A stretch of DNA of 64,000 nucleotides. It comes from Alistipes excrementigallinarum (GTDB lineage Bacteria > Bacteroidota > Bacteroidia > Bacteroidales > Rikenellaceae). The DNA is taken from contig DXIP01000023.1 in the NCBI GenBank assembly GCA_019112825.1, positions 248,001 through 312,000 on the forward strand, written 5' to 3'. Positions within the stretch are counted from its first letter, which is position 1; each line of letters starts with the position of its first letter. Position numbers and translations under genes: made by a program. Below, piece after piece: positions 19,594 through 27,954 of this stretch. The notes beneath the pieces are model-generated. The model saw only the letters and a list, made by a program, of their open reading frames with translations. It had not been told where the DNA came from and ran no database searches.

Positions 19594-20619
19594 TCAGAGC
19601 AGCTCCTCGAGCCGGGCCACGGGCGAAACCTCGAGCGAGGAGAAGAGCCCCGCGCGGTAGCGGTAGAGTCCCGCCATGGCAATCATCGCCGCGTTGTCGG
19701 TCGTGAACTTGAACTCGGGCAGGAAGGTGCGCCAGCCCCGTTTGCGCCCCTCTTCGACAATCCCGTTGCGCAGCCCCGAATTGGCCGAGACGCCGCCGGC
19801 GATGGCGATGTCGCGGATGTCGTACTCCCGGGCGGCCTTGACGAGCTTGTCGAGCAGGATGCTCACGACGGTGCTCTGCAGCGAGGCACAGAGGTCGGCC
19901 TTGTGCTTCTCGATGAAGTCGGGGTCCTGGGCCACGGCGTCGCGCAGCGTGTAGAGGAACGAGGTCTTCAGCCCCGAGAAGGAGTAGTCGAAGCCGTCGA
20001 CGTGGGGCCGTGCGAAGCGGAAGGCCTTGGGGTCGCCCTCCTTGGCCAGGCGGTCGATGACCGGACCGCCCGGATAGGGGAGTCCCATCACTTTGGCACA
20101 CTTATCGAAGGCTTCACCCGCGGCGTCGTCAATCGTCGTGCCGACAATCTCCATCTCGAGCGGGGAGTTCACCCGGACAATCTGCGTGTGTCCGCCGCTG
20201 ACGAGCAGGCAGAGGAACGGGAAGTCGGGGTGGGGCAGCTTGCGGTCCGGCAGGTCGAGGAAGTGCGAAAGGATGTGGCCCTGGAGGTGGTTGACCTCCA
20301 CCATCGGGATGTTGTGGGCGATGGAGAGCCCCTTGGTGAACGAAACGCCCACGAGCAGCGAACCCAGCAGGCCGGGGCCGCGCGTGAAGGCGATGGCATC
20401 GAGCTTGTCGGCCGTGATGCCGGCCTCCTTGAGCGCCGTATCCACCACCGGAACGATGTTCTGCTGGTGGGCGCGCGAGGCCAGCTCGGGAATCACGCCT
20501 CCGTACTTGATGTGAACGGCTTGTGACGCAATGACATTCGACAGCAGCACGTTGCCGCGGATGACTGCCGCCGAGGTGTCGTCGCACGAGGATTCGATGC
20601 CTAAGATTGTAATATCCAT
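19594..20619 (-). CDS. tsaD: tRNA N6-adenosine threonylcarbamoyltransferase
   Basis: Transfers the threonylcarbamoyl group to A37 of ANN-decoding tRNAs (t6A), acting with TsaB and TsaE. The 341-residue protein begins ILGIESSCDDTSAAVI, the family signature, and has the metal ligands in HQQNIVPVV and HLQGHILSH, the ASKHA motifs LVSGGHTQIV and GVSANSGLR, and KTSFLYTLRD. It is transcribed divergently from tamB from overlapping promoters. Confidence 0.97.
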   Translation of the reverse strand: MDITILGIESSCDDTSAAVIRGNVLLSNVIASQAVHIKYGGVIPELASRAHQQNIVPVVDTALKEAGITADKLDAIAFTRGPGLLGSLLVGVSFTKGLSIAHNIPMVEVNHLQGHILSHFLDLPDRKLPHPDFPFLCLLVSGGHTQIVRVNSPLEMEIVGTTIDDAAGEAFDKCAKVMGLPYPGGPVIDRLAKEGDPKAFRFARPHVDGFDYSFSGLKTSFLYTLRDAVAQDPDFIEKHKADLCASLQSTVVSILLDKLVKAAREYDIRDIAIAGGVSANSGLRNGIVEEGRKRGWRTFLPEFKFTTDNAAMIAMAGLYRYRAGLFSSLEVSPVARLEELL

Positions 20620-20642
20620 TGGTTGATTTCGTTATTTTATTG

Positions 20643-20650
20643 CAAAAATA
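20643..20650 (-). promoter_or_regulatory. -7 promoter element for tsaD
   Basis: The minus strand reads TATTTTTG, 23 nt upstream of the tsaD start. It is 2 bp away from the tamB element on the other strand. Confidence 0.65.
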
Positions 20651-20652
20651 GT

Positions 20653-20660
20653 TAAATTTG
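20653..20660 (+). promoter_or_regulatory. -7 promoter element for the tamB operon
   Basis: TAAATTTG on the plus strand, adjacent to the tsaD element. It overlaps the TTG at 20658 that would otherwise look like a start codon, which argues that tamB begins downstream at 20679 or 20691. Confidence 0.7.
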
Positions 20661-20678
20661 CGGATTAAACGACTTTCA

Positions 20679-23600
20679 ATGCGCAAAGGTATGAAAATAT
20701 TGGGAAAGGTGCTCTCGGCAGCAGTTCTGCTGCTGCTCTTTCTGCCTTTGCTGCTCTCGCTGCTGCTCGACATCCCGGCCGTGCAGAACTTCGTGGTCCG
20801 GAAGGCCGTGACGCTCGTCAGCGAGAAGCTCGGAACGAAGGTCGCCATCGACCGCGTGGACATCGGGCTCTTCAGCCGGGTGCGCGTGCAGGGCTTCTAC
20901 GTCGAGGATTTCCAGCACGATACGCTGCTCTATGCGGGGCGCGCCGAGGCCTTCGTCACGGGCTTCGGCCTCTTCAGCGAGGGCATCGTGCTGAGCCGCG
21001 CCCGCATCGAGGGGGCGAAGCTCTGCCTGCACGAGACGCCCGACGGCGAGATGAACATCAAGCAGGTGGTCGAACGGCTGAGCAATCCCGACCGCAAGAA
21101 GAAGGGCGAGTTCAAACTGACGATTCACGACGCGGCCATCGAGGGGATGGAGTTCTGCCTCGAACGGCTCGAGCACCGCAACCCCGAATACGGCATCGAC
21201 TTCTCGCACCTGCACATCTACGACCTTGCGACCGTGGCCCGCGACCTGACCATCGACGGCTCGGTCATCCATACCGATTTCGAGAGCCTCTCGGCCACCG
21301 AGCGGAGCGGCTTCCGCATCGAAAACCTTACGGGTTCGTTCTACCTGACCACCGGCTGCATCGGCTTCGAGCAGACGACCATCCGAACGCCCCGCTCGCA
21401 GCTTGAGATTCCCCGCATCGCGCTGGTGGGCAACTCGTGGAACGACTACAAGTGGTTCGTCGATTCGGTGCAAATCGACGCCGCCTTCCGCCGCTCGAAG
21501 CTCTCGAGCGATGATTTGGCCTACTTCGCCCCCAAGCTGCGGGAGTGGAAGACGCTCTTTTCGGACGTCGAGCTCGACGCCTCGGGTACGGTTGCCGATT
21601 TCCAGACCCGCATCCGCAGCCTCGACGTCGGGGGTACGACCCTGATGGGCAGCGCCACGGTCAAGGGGCTTCCCGACATCGCCTCGACGCATTTCGACGT
21701 CAACGTGCAGCGCCTGGCCACCTCGGCCCGCTCGCTCAGGACGCTGGCCGCCTCCTTCGCGCGGACGGAGCTCCCGCCGCAGACGGTCGCCATGCTCGGC
21801 CGCGCGGGTCGCATCGACCTGGCGGGGAGCTTCCGCGGAACCCTCTCGCTGTTCGACCTCCGCACGCAGCTCCGCACGCCGCTGGGGCGTCTCTCGGGCC
21901 GCCTGGCGATGAAGCCCCTGCGTGTGGGCCGCCGTCAGGTGAGGGGCAGCGTGCGCGTTCGCTCGTTCAGCCTCGGCAAGCTGCTGGGCAAGGAGCAGCT
22001 GCTGGGCAGCACGACCCTCACGGCCCGTGTCGACGGCGCCATCGGCCGCGGCTTTGCCGACGCCGAGGTGCTCGGCAACATCGCCCAGCTCGAATTCAAG
22101 GGCTACACCTACAACGACGTGCGCCTCGACGGCCGGCTGCGCAACAAGGAGTTCGACGGCCGCATCTTCGCGCGCGACCCCAACCTCAACTTCGACTTCC
22201 TCGGATTGGTCGACCTGAACGACGGAACGCCCCGCTACGACTTCGTGATGGAGCTCCATCGGGCCGACCTTGCAGCGCTGCACCTCAACCGGCGCGACTC
22301 CATCTCGCAACTCTCGGCGCGCGTGGTGGCCCGCGCGGGCGGCCGCTCGCTCGACGACCTGAACGGCCGCATCCAGGTGCTCGACGCCACCTACCGCTAC
22401 AACGACAAGTCGCTCACGGCCAAGAACGTCTCGGTGACGGGCGAGAACTCGCCCACGAGCAAGTTCGTCGAACTGCGCTCGGACTTCGCCGACGCCACCT
22501 TCCGCAGCAAGACCAGCTACCGCGAGGTCTTCGCCTACCTGCGCGAGAGTGCGGCCCGCTACCTGCCGATGCTCCACGACGCCCGGGTGCGCGAAGGCGC
22601 CGCCGAGCGGAAAATCGCCCTGGCCAACGACTATTCGCTGCTGTCGGTCAGCATCCGCAACATCAATCCGGTGATGGACGCCATCTCCGAGGGGCTGCAG
22701 GTGGCCGACGGCTCGAAGCTCCAGCTGCTCTTCAACCCGGCGAGCGACCAGCTCTCCTTCCGGGCCACTTCGGACTACATCGAGCGGCGCCGCATGCTGG
22801 CCACGCGGCTCAACGTCAACGCCTCGAACCGCGGTGACTCGCTCACGCTCTACGCCTCGGCCGAGGACCTCTACCTCGGCATGCTCCATCTGCCCAACCT
22901 CTCGGTGACGGGCGGCGCGCGGCAGGGCGACGTCCAGCTCTCGACGGGATTCTCCGACACGACGCGCCGCTTCTCGGGCCAGCTGAGCGTCCGCGCCTCG
23001 ATTGCCGACGAGCACGGCCCCTCGGGACGGGTCGTCGGTCTGAGGATTCTCCCCTCGCGCATCGTCCGCGGCGACAAGATGTGGCGCATCCTGGCCCGCA
23101 ACATCCAGTTCGACACCACGCGCGTGGTCATCGACCGCTTCTACGTGCGCAACGACGAGCAGGTGCTGGCGCTCAACGGCATCGCCTCGCGCAGCCGCGA
23201 CGACTCGCTCACGCTCCGTCTGCGCAACTTCGACCTGGCCCCCCTGACGCAGTTCGCCGACCGCATGGGCTACGTCGTCGAGGGGCGCACGGACGGCTTC
23301 GCGGTGATGAAGTCGGTGCTGCGCGACGGTCAGTTCACGGCCGACATCCAGCTCGACAGCCTCGAGGTGAACGACATCCCGGCCCCTCCCATGCGGCTGA
23401 CCTCGCAGTGGGACTTCCAGCGCAACCGCGCGGGGCTGACGGTGGCCAACCGCATCAAGGGCGACACGCTCGTGAGGGGCTTCTACGCCCCCTCGCAGCG
23501 GCGCTACTACGCCCGCATGCGCATCGACAGCCTCGACATGGGGCTGCTCGACCCCGTGCTCACGGGGGTCATCTCCCGCACGCGCGGTCTGGCCAATCTG

Positions 23601-25280
23601 GACCTCGTCCTGACGGGGCGCGGCCGCGACGGCGAACTCTCGGGGGCGATTCACGCCTCGGGGCTCTCGACCACGGTCGACTTCACGCAGGTGACCTACA
23701 CGGTGCCCGACGTGACGCTCGAGGTGAAGAACAGCCTCTTCAGCGCCAAAAACGCCACGGTGCTCGACAGCGAGGGCAACCGCGGCTCGCTCGACTTCAG
23801 CCTCGATTTGGGCCACGTGACCAACATCGCCTACGACCTGCGCGTCACGCCCGAGCAGATGCTCGTGCTCAACACCTCGAGCCGCGACAACGACCTCTTC
23901 TACGGCAAGGTCTACGCCTCGGGCCGCGCCCGGATTCGGGGCGACAAGCTGGGCGTCAACATGGACGTGACGGCGACGACGGCCGGCAACTCCTCCTTCT
24001 TCATGCCCCTTTCGGGCAAGTCGAACATCTCGGCGGCCAACTTCGTCACCTTCGTCGAGCCCGCCGCCACCGATACACTCACGACCGTCGAGCTCAAGAA
24101 GCTGAGCTTCGAGCGCAAGCAGCGCAAGAAGAGCGCCACGCCGGGACAGATGAACATCTCGCTGGCACTCGACGTGCGCCCCAACACCGAGGTCGAGCTG
24201 ACCGTGTCGGGCAATGCCGTGCGGGCCCGCGGCGAGGGTACGCTCAACCTGCAGATTAACCCCCGCTCGGGCATCTTCGAGATGTACGGCGACTATACGA
24301 TTCTGGAGGGAAGCTACCTCTTCTCGCTCGAGAACCTCATCAACAAGAAGTTCGTCATCGAGAACGGCTCGACGATTCAGTGGACCGGAGCGCCGACCGA
24401 CGCGATGCTCGACATCGATGCCGTCTACAAGGTCAAGGCCTCGCTCCAGCCGCTGCTGCAGGGTACGGCCGACGTGGCCGGCGACCGCTCCGTGCCGGTC
24501 GAGTGCGTCATCCATCTGGGTGACCGGCTGACCAACCCGGCCATCGGCTTCGACGTGCGCGTGCCGGGTGTCGACCCCGAGATGCAGAGCATCATCGCCA
24601 ATGCGCTCAGCACCCCCGAGTCGGTTGACATGCAGTTCCTCTACCTGCTGCTCTTCAACAGCTTCATGGCCGAAAATTCGGCCGCCGGGAGCAACATGGG
24701 CGCCTCGGTGTCGGCCGCCACGGGGCTCGAATTCCTGACCAACCAGCTCAGCAACTGGCTCTCGGCCGACGACTACAACCTGGTCATCCGCTACCGGCCC
24801 AAGTCGGAGCTGACGAGCGACGAGGTCGATTTCGGCCTCTCGAAGAGCCTCATCAACAACCGTCTGTTCGTCGAGCTGGAGGGCAACTACATCATCGACA
24901 ACAAGCAGGCGGTCAACAACAACGCCATGTCCAACTTCATGGGCGAGGCCTATGTGACCTACCTCATCGACCGCTCGGGTGCTCTGCGCCTGAAGCTCTT
25001 CACGCAGACCATCGACCGCTTCGACGAGAACCAGGGTCTGCAGGAGTACGGCCTGGGCGTCTACTTCAAGGAGGATTTCAACAACTTCCGCGACTTCCGC
25101 CAGCGGGTCAAGGAGCGCTTCATCAACCGCAAGCGCCGGGCCCGCCGCGAGGAGCGCCGCGCCGAACGGGAGTGCCGGCGTCAGGCCGGGCAGGAGCAGC
25201 CGGAGGCGGCCGCCGCCGGTGCGGAGCCGCTTGCAACGGCGGACGACGAGTACAATACGGAGAACTCAAACAACAAATAA
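20679..25280 (+). CDS. tamB: TamB-type translocation and assembly module / AsmA-like envelope protein
   Basis: A 1533-residue protein anchored by one N-terminal membrane segment (VLSAAVLLLLFLPLLLSLLL) and then made of long repetitive beta-strand sequence typical of the TamB/AsmA-like bridge proteins that span the periplasm. The C-terminal TamB domain (about 1150-1440) contains NLQINPRSGIFEMYGDYTI, FVIENGSTIQWTG and PTDAMLDIDAVYKVKASL, with a basic, Ala-rich tail. In the family these proteins move phospholipids, or help assemble outer-membrane proteins together with a BamA-like partner; no such partner is in the window. Start options are ATG 20679 and ATG 20691; the TTG at 20658 lies in the promoter. 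It is the first gene of an envelope operon with exbB, exbD and tonB. Confidence 0.9.
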   Translation: MRKGMKILGKVLSAAVLLLLFLPLLLSLLLDIPAVQNFVVRKAVTLVSEKLGTKVAIDRVDIGLFSRVRVQGFYVEDFQHDTLLYAGRAEAFVTGFGLFSEGIVLSRARIEGAKLCLHETPDGEMNIKQVVERLSNPDRKKKGEFKLTIHDAAIEGMEFCLERLEHRNPEYGIDFSHLHIYDLATVARDLTIDGSVIHTDFESLSATERSGFRIENLTGSFYLTTGCIGFEQTTIRTPRSQLEIPRIALVGNSWNDYKWFVDSVQIDAAFRRSKLSSDDLAYFAPKLREWKTLFSDVELDASGTVADFQTRIRSLDVGGTTLMGSATVKGLPDIASTHFDVNVQRLATSARSLRTLAASFARTELPPQTVAMLGRAGRIDLAGSFRGTLSLFDLRTQLRTPLGRLSGRLAMKPLRVGRRQVRGSVRVRSFSLGKLLGKEQLLGSTTLTARVDGAIGRGFADAEVLGNIAQLEFKGYTYNDVRLDGRLRNKEFDGRIFARDPNLNFDFLGLVDLNDGTPRYDFVMELHRADLAALHLNRRDSISQLSARVVARAGGRSLDDLNGRIQVLDATYRYNDKSLTAKNVSVTGENSPTSKFVELRSDFADATFRSKTSYREVFAYLRESAARYLPMLHDARVREGAAERKIALANDYSLLSVSIRNINPVMDAISEGLQVADGSKLQLLFNPASDQLSFRATSDYIERRRMLATRLNVNASNRGDSLTLYASAEDLYLGMLHLPNLSVTGGARQGDVQLSTGFSDTTRRFSGQLSVRASIADEHGPSGRVVGLRILPSRIVRGDKMWRILARNIQFDTTRVVIDRFYVRNDEQVLALNGIASRSRDDSLTLRLRNFDLAPLTQFADRMGYVVEGRTDGFAVMKSVLRDGQFTADIQLDSLEVNDIPAPPMRLTSQWDFQRNRAGLTVANRIKGDTLVRGFYAPSQRRYYARMRIDSLDMGLLDPVLTGVISRTRGLANLDLVLTGRGRDGELSGAIHASGLSTTVDFTQVTYTVPDVTLEVKNSLFSAKNATVLDSEGNRGSLDFSLDLGHVTNIAYDLRVTPEQMLVLNTSSRDNDLFYGKVYASGRARIRGDKLGVNMDVTATTAGNSSFFMPLSGKSNISAANFVTFVEPAATDTLTTVELKKLSFERKQRKKSATPGQMNISLALDVRPNTEVELTVSGNAVRARGEGTLNLQINPRSGIFEMYGDYTILEGSYLFSLENLINKKFVIENGSTIQWTGAPTDAMLDIDAVYKVKASLQPLLQGTADVAGDRSVPVECVIHLGDRLTNPAIGFDVRVPGVDPEMQSIIANALSTPESVDMQFLYLLLFNSFMAENSAAGSNMGASVSAATGLEFLTNQLSNWLSADDYNLVIRYRPKSELTSDEVDFGLSKSLINNRLFVELEGNYIIDNKQAVNNNAMSNFMGEAYVTYLIDRSGALRLKLFTQTIDRFDENQGLQEYGLGVYFKEDFNNFRDFRQRVKERFINRKRRARREERRAERECRRQAGQEQPEAAAAGAEPLATADDEYNTENSNNK

Positions 25281-25297
25281 AAACAAAAAACGACGTT

Positions 25298-25972
25298 ATG
25301 ATGACTTTTTTACAGGCTGCCGAAGCGGTGGCTGCGAGCGAAGAGACCCGCATGGGATTGTGGACCCTGTTCACCAAGGGCGGCTGGCTGATGTGGCCTC
25401 TGCTGGCACTGGGCGGCGTGACGATTTTCATCTTCGTGGAGCGTTTCCTCGCCATCCGCAAGGCCTCGGTGCTCGACATGAACTTCATGAACCGGATTCG
25501 CGACTATATCTCGGACGGCAAGATTGCCGTGGCGGTCAACCTCTGCAAGAAGACCGATACCCCCATTGCCCGCATGATTGAGAAGGGCATCGAGCGCATC
25601 GGACGGCCGATGGGCGACGTGCAGACGGCCATCGAGAATGTGGCCAACCTCGAGGTCTCGAAGCTCGAGAACGGCCTTCCCTTCCTGGCGACCATCGCCG
25701 GCGGCGCCCCGATGATTGGCTTCCTCGGCACGGTGCTCGGCATGGTGCAGACCTTCATGGACATGTCGGCCGCGGGTGGCACGGTGGACCTCGGCCTGCT
25801 CTCGAGCGGCATGTATGTGGCGATGGTCACCACGGTGATGGGCCTCATCGTCGGCATCCCGGCCTACTTCGGCTACAACTACCTGGTGGCGCGCATCGAG
25901 AAGCTGGTCTTCCAGATGGAGGCCAACTCGATTGCCTTCATGGACATCCTTAACCAACCCGTTCAAAAATAG
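25298..25972 (+). CDS. exbB: MotA/TolQ/ExbB proton channel family protein
   Basis: The 224-residue inner-membrane component of a proton-driven TonB energiser. The start at ATG 25298 (MMTFLQAAEAV) lies 17 nt after the tamB stop; ATG 25301 is an alternative. Three membrane segments are visible: WLMWPLLALGGVTIFIFVE (about 30-48), the APMIGFLGTVLGMVQTF region and VAMVTTVMGLIVGIPAYFGY. The segment GGAPMIGFLGTVLGMVQTFM is the family signature. It is followed 6 bp later by exbD, its usual partner. Confidence 0.93.
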   Translation: MMTFLQAAEAVAASEETRMGLWTLFTKGGWLMWPLLALGGVTIFIFVERFLAIRKASVLDMNFMNRIRDYISDGKIAVAVNLCKKTDTPIARMIEKGIERIGRPMGDVQTAIENVANLEVSKLENGLPFLATIAGGAPMIGFLGTVLGMVQTFMDMSAAGGTVDLGLLSSGMYVAMVTTVMGLIVGIPAYFGYNYLVARIEKLVFQMEANSIAFMDILNQPVQK

Positions 25973-25978
25973 TGCGCC

Positions 25979-26383
25979 ATGGCAATCAAACACGGTTCCA
26001 AGGTTGACAAGAGCTTCTCGGCATCGTCGATGACCGACCTGATGTTCCTGTTGCTGCTCTTCCTGCTGATAGCCACGACGCTCATCAACCCCAACGCCCT
26101 CAAGTTGATGCTCCCCAAGAGCTCGAACCAGCTGAAGGACAAGGCGATGACCACCGTGTCGATTCAGGACACGGGCCACGGCTACCGCTACTACGTCGAG
26201 CTGCAGGACGTGGGCTCCATCGAAGGGGTCGAGCGGGCGCTCTCCACGCGCCTCGAAGGTCAGGAGGAGCCCACCGTATCGCTCCACTGCGACAAGACGG
26301 TGGCCGTCGACGAGGTGGTGAAGGTGATGAACATCGCCAAGGACAACAAGTACAAGCTCATCCTGGCCACGACACCGCGCTAG
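25979..26383 (+). CDS. exbD: Biopolymer transport protein ExbD/TolR family
   Basis: A 134-residue protein with a short cytoplasmic N-terminus, one membrane helix (about 19-38, SMTDLMFLLLLFLLIATTL) and a periplasmic domain. Asp20 at the start of the helix is the protonatable residue conserved in ExbD/TolR/MotB. With the ExbB-like protein it forms the proton-driven stator that works on TonB. The start is 6 bp after the exbB stop. Confidence 0.93.
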   Translation: MAIKHGSKVDKSFSASSMTDLMFLLLLFLLIATTLINPNALKLMLPKSSNQLKDKAMTTVSIQDTGHGYRYYVELQDVGSIEGVERALSTRLEGQEEPTVSLHCDKTVAVDEVVKVMNIAKDNKYKLILATTPR

Positions 26384-26468
26384 GAGGGCGGTCTTCGCGG
26401 CGGCCCGCTGCGCAGGAGCGGCGCATGCCGCCGGGCGGAGACCTGGATTTTGAAACGCAACAGAGAAG

Positions 26469-27158
26469 ATGTATTATTACGACCCGAACGACCGGTCCCC
26501 CCGCAGGTGGGCGACGATGGCGGCGCTGTGCTACGCGCTGCTGCTCGTCGTTGCGTTCGCGCTCGTGTCGTTCGACTTCCGGCATATCGAGGAGAAGCCC
26601 GGTGATACGATTGTCATCGACTTCACGGAGCCTCCCGAGCCCGAGCCGCAGCGTCCTCCGGTGCGGCGGGCCACCGAGCCGCGCATGCACGACGAGGCGG
26701 CTCCCGTCGAGCAGACGGCCCGCGTGAGCGGCAGGGACGAGGTGACGCAGACACCCAACCCCCGGGCGCTCTTCCGGATGAACAAGGGCGGGGCCGACGA
26801 GCCCGAGAATGCGGGCAATCCCCGCGCTCCGAAGGGCGAGGACAAGGCGAGCGGCAAGGGTCCGGGGCTCGACGTCGACGGCCTCGACCAGCTCGACAAG
26901 GGGCTGCAGGGACGCGGCCTGGTGGGGGCGCTGCCCAAACCCGTCTATCCGGGCAACAAGAGCGGTAAAATCGTGATTCGCGTGACCGTTGGCCCCAAAG
27001 GCAATGTGACGGGGGCCTCGTACGAGCCCAAGGGGTCGACCGAAAGCGACCCGGCACTGGTGGCCGCGGCCCTCGAGGCGGCCCGCAAGGCGCGCTTCAC
27101 GGAGAGCCGTGCGGCGGTGCAGGGCGGCACAATCACCTACGTCTTCCGCATGGAGTAG
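26469..27158 (+). CDS. tonB: TonB family energy transducer
   Basis: A 229-residue protein with a cytoplasmic start, one membrane helix (about 14-34, WATMAALCYALLLVVAFALV), a Pro/Glu-rich spacer (PPEPEPQRPPVRRATEPR) and a C-terminal TonB-like domain (GALPKPVYPGNKSGKIVIRV, followed by VVAAALEAARKARFTES-like helix and a final strand). It is placed with exbB and exbD, so the three form one energy-coupling system. The domain is closer to TolA/TonB-C relatives than to classical E. coli TonB, so it might serve a Tol-like role rather than import. Confidence 0.88.
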   Translation: MYYYDPNDRSPRRWATMAALCYALLLVVAFALVSFDFRHIEEKPGDTIVIDFTEPPEPEPQRPPVRRATEPRMHDEAAPVEQTARVSGRDEVTQTPNPRALFRMNKGGADEPENAGNPRAPKGEDKASGKGPGLDVDGLDQLDKGLQGRGLVGALPKPVYPGNKSGKIVIRVTVGPKGNVTGASYEPKGSTESDPALVAAALEAARKARFTESRAAVQGGTITYVFRME

Positions 27159-27304
27159 CCGCCGGCGGGGGCGGGGCCGATAAGCGGCCGCCCCTCCGAC
27201 GAGGCAGACCCGCCGGCAACGGAGGCCGCGGGCCGAGCTGCGGAAGCGGAGAAGACTCCGGAGGGGAGCCCCTCAGAGGGGACTCCCGGAAAAAGAGAAA
27301 CACT

Positions 27305-27814
27305 ATGCGCAAATTTGTTTGGACATGCATCGGGTGCCTGCTCCTGGCAACGGGACAGGCCGTCGGCCGGACCGCCGGCGCGGCGGAGCGCTCGCAGCGG
27401 GATGCCGTGGCGGAGAGCTCCCCGAAAAAGGGGGAAAACCCCTCGCGCCGCGAACGGCGGAATGGCTCGGCACAGCAGGGCGGTGCGCTGCTGCGGCTCG
27501 AGGAGTCGGTCTATGACTTCGGCCGCGTGCCGCGCCGCGGCGGCGATTTGGTGCACGACTTCGTCGTCGAGAACGAGGGTACGGTGCCGCTCGTTGTCAC
27601 GCGGGTCTTCACCTCGTGCTCGTGCCTCAAGGCGAGCTATTCGAAGCGCCCCATCCCGCCCGGCGGCACGGGGGTGATTCGGATTACCTACGAACCCTAC
27701 AAGAGCGAGCCCGGAACCTTCTACAAGGTCATCCAGGTCTACTCCAATTCGACCGAGGGGCGCACCGTCATCACGGTGCAGGGAAGCTCCTACGACGACG
27801 AAGAGGAGGAGTAG
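27305..27814 (+). CDS. DUF1573 domain-containing exported protein
   Basis: A 169-residue protein with a signal peptide (MRKFVWTCIGCLLLATGQA) and a poorly conserved basic stretch, then one DUF1573 module (about 65-165). The module shows VYDFGRVPRRGGDLVHDF, VTRVFTSCSCLKASY and PIPPGGTGVIRITYEP. DUF1573 is an Ig-like fold found in many exported Bacteroidetes proteins, of unknown function. It ends in an acidic tail (SSYDDEEEE). The same-strand position 146 bp after tonB suggests co-transcription but not a defined role. Confidence 0.85.
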   Translation: MRKFVWTCIGCLLLATGQAVGRTAGAAERSQRDAVAESSPKKGENPSRRERRNGSAQQGGALLRLEESVYDFGRVPRRGGDLVHDFVVENEGTVPLVVTRVFTSCSCLKASYSKRPIPPGGTGVIRITYEPYKSEPGTFYKVIQVYSNSTEGRTVITVQGSSYDDEEEE

Positions 27815-27818
27815 CTCC

Positions 27819-27898
27819 CTCTGTCGGGACACGCGGCGACAGAGCCTCCGCATCCCGGCGCAGTCAACCATACCCGGACGCGCAACCGCCCGGGTATG
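27819..27898 (+). terminator. Two hairpins after the DUF1573 gene
   Basis: CTCTGTCG/CGACAGAG (27819-27844) and CATACCCG/CGGGTATG (27869-27898) form two 8-bp stems. Neither is followed by a T-run, so they are weak terminator candidates. Confidence 0.35.
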
Positions 27899-27954
27899 TC
27901 GTCCGAAGTCCGCAGCGGGGCCGGGCGCGAAACACCTAAGCAACAATCTTTTTT

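Noticed and set aside
20658..20678. TTG at 20658 as the tamB start
   Set aside because: It overlaps the last bases of the TAAATTTG promoter element, so it would lie upstream of the start of transcription.
20676..24515. A 1279-codon minus-strand frame opposite tamB
   Set aside because: Shadow of the tamB codon pattern; rich in Arg, His and Val with no domain-like pattern and no promoter at its start.
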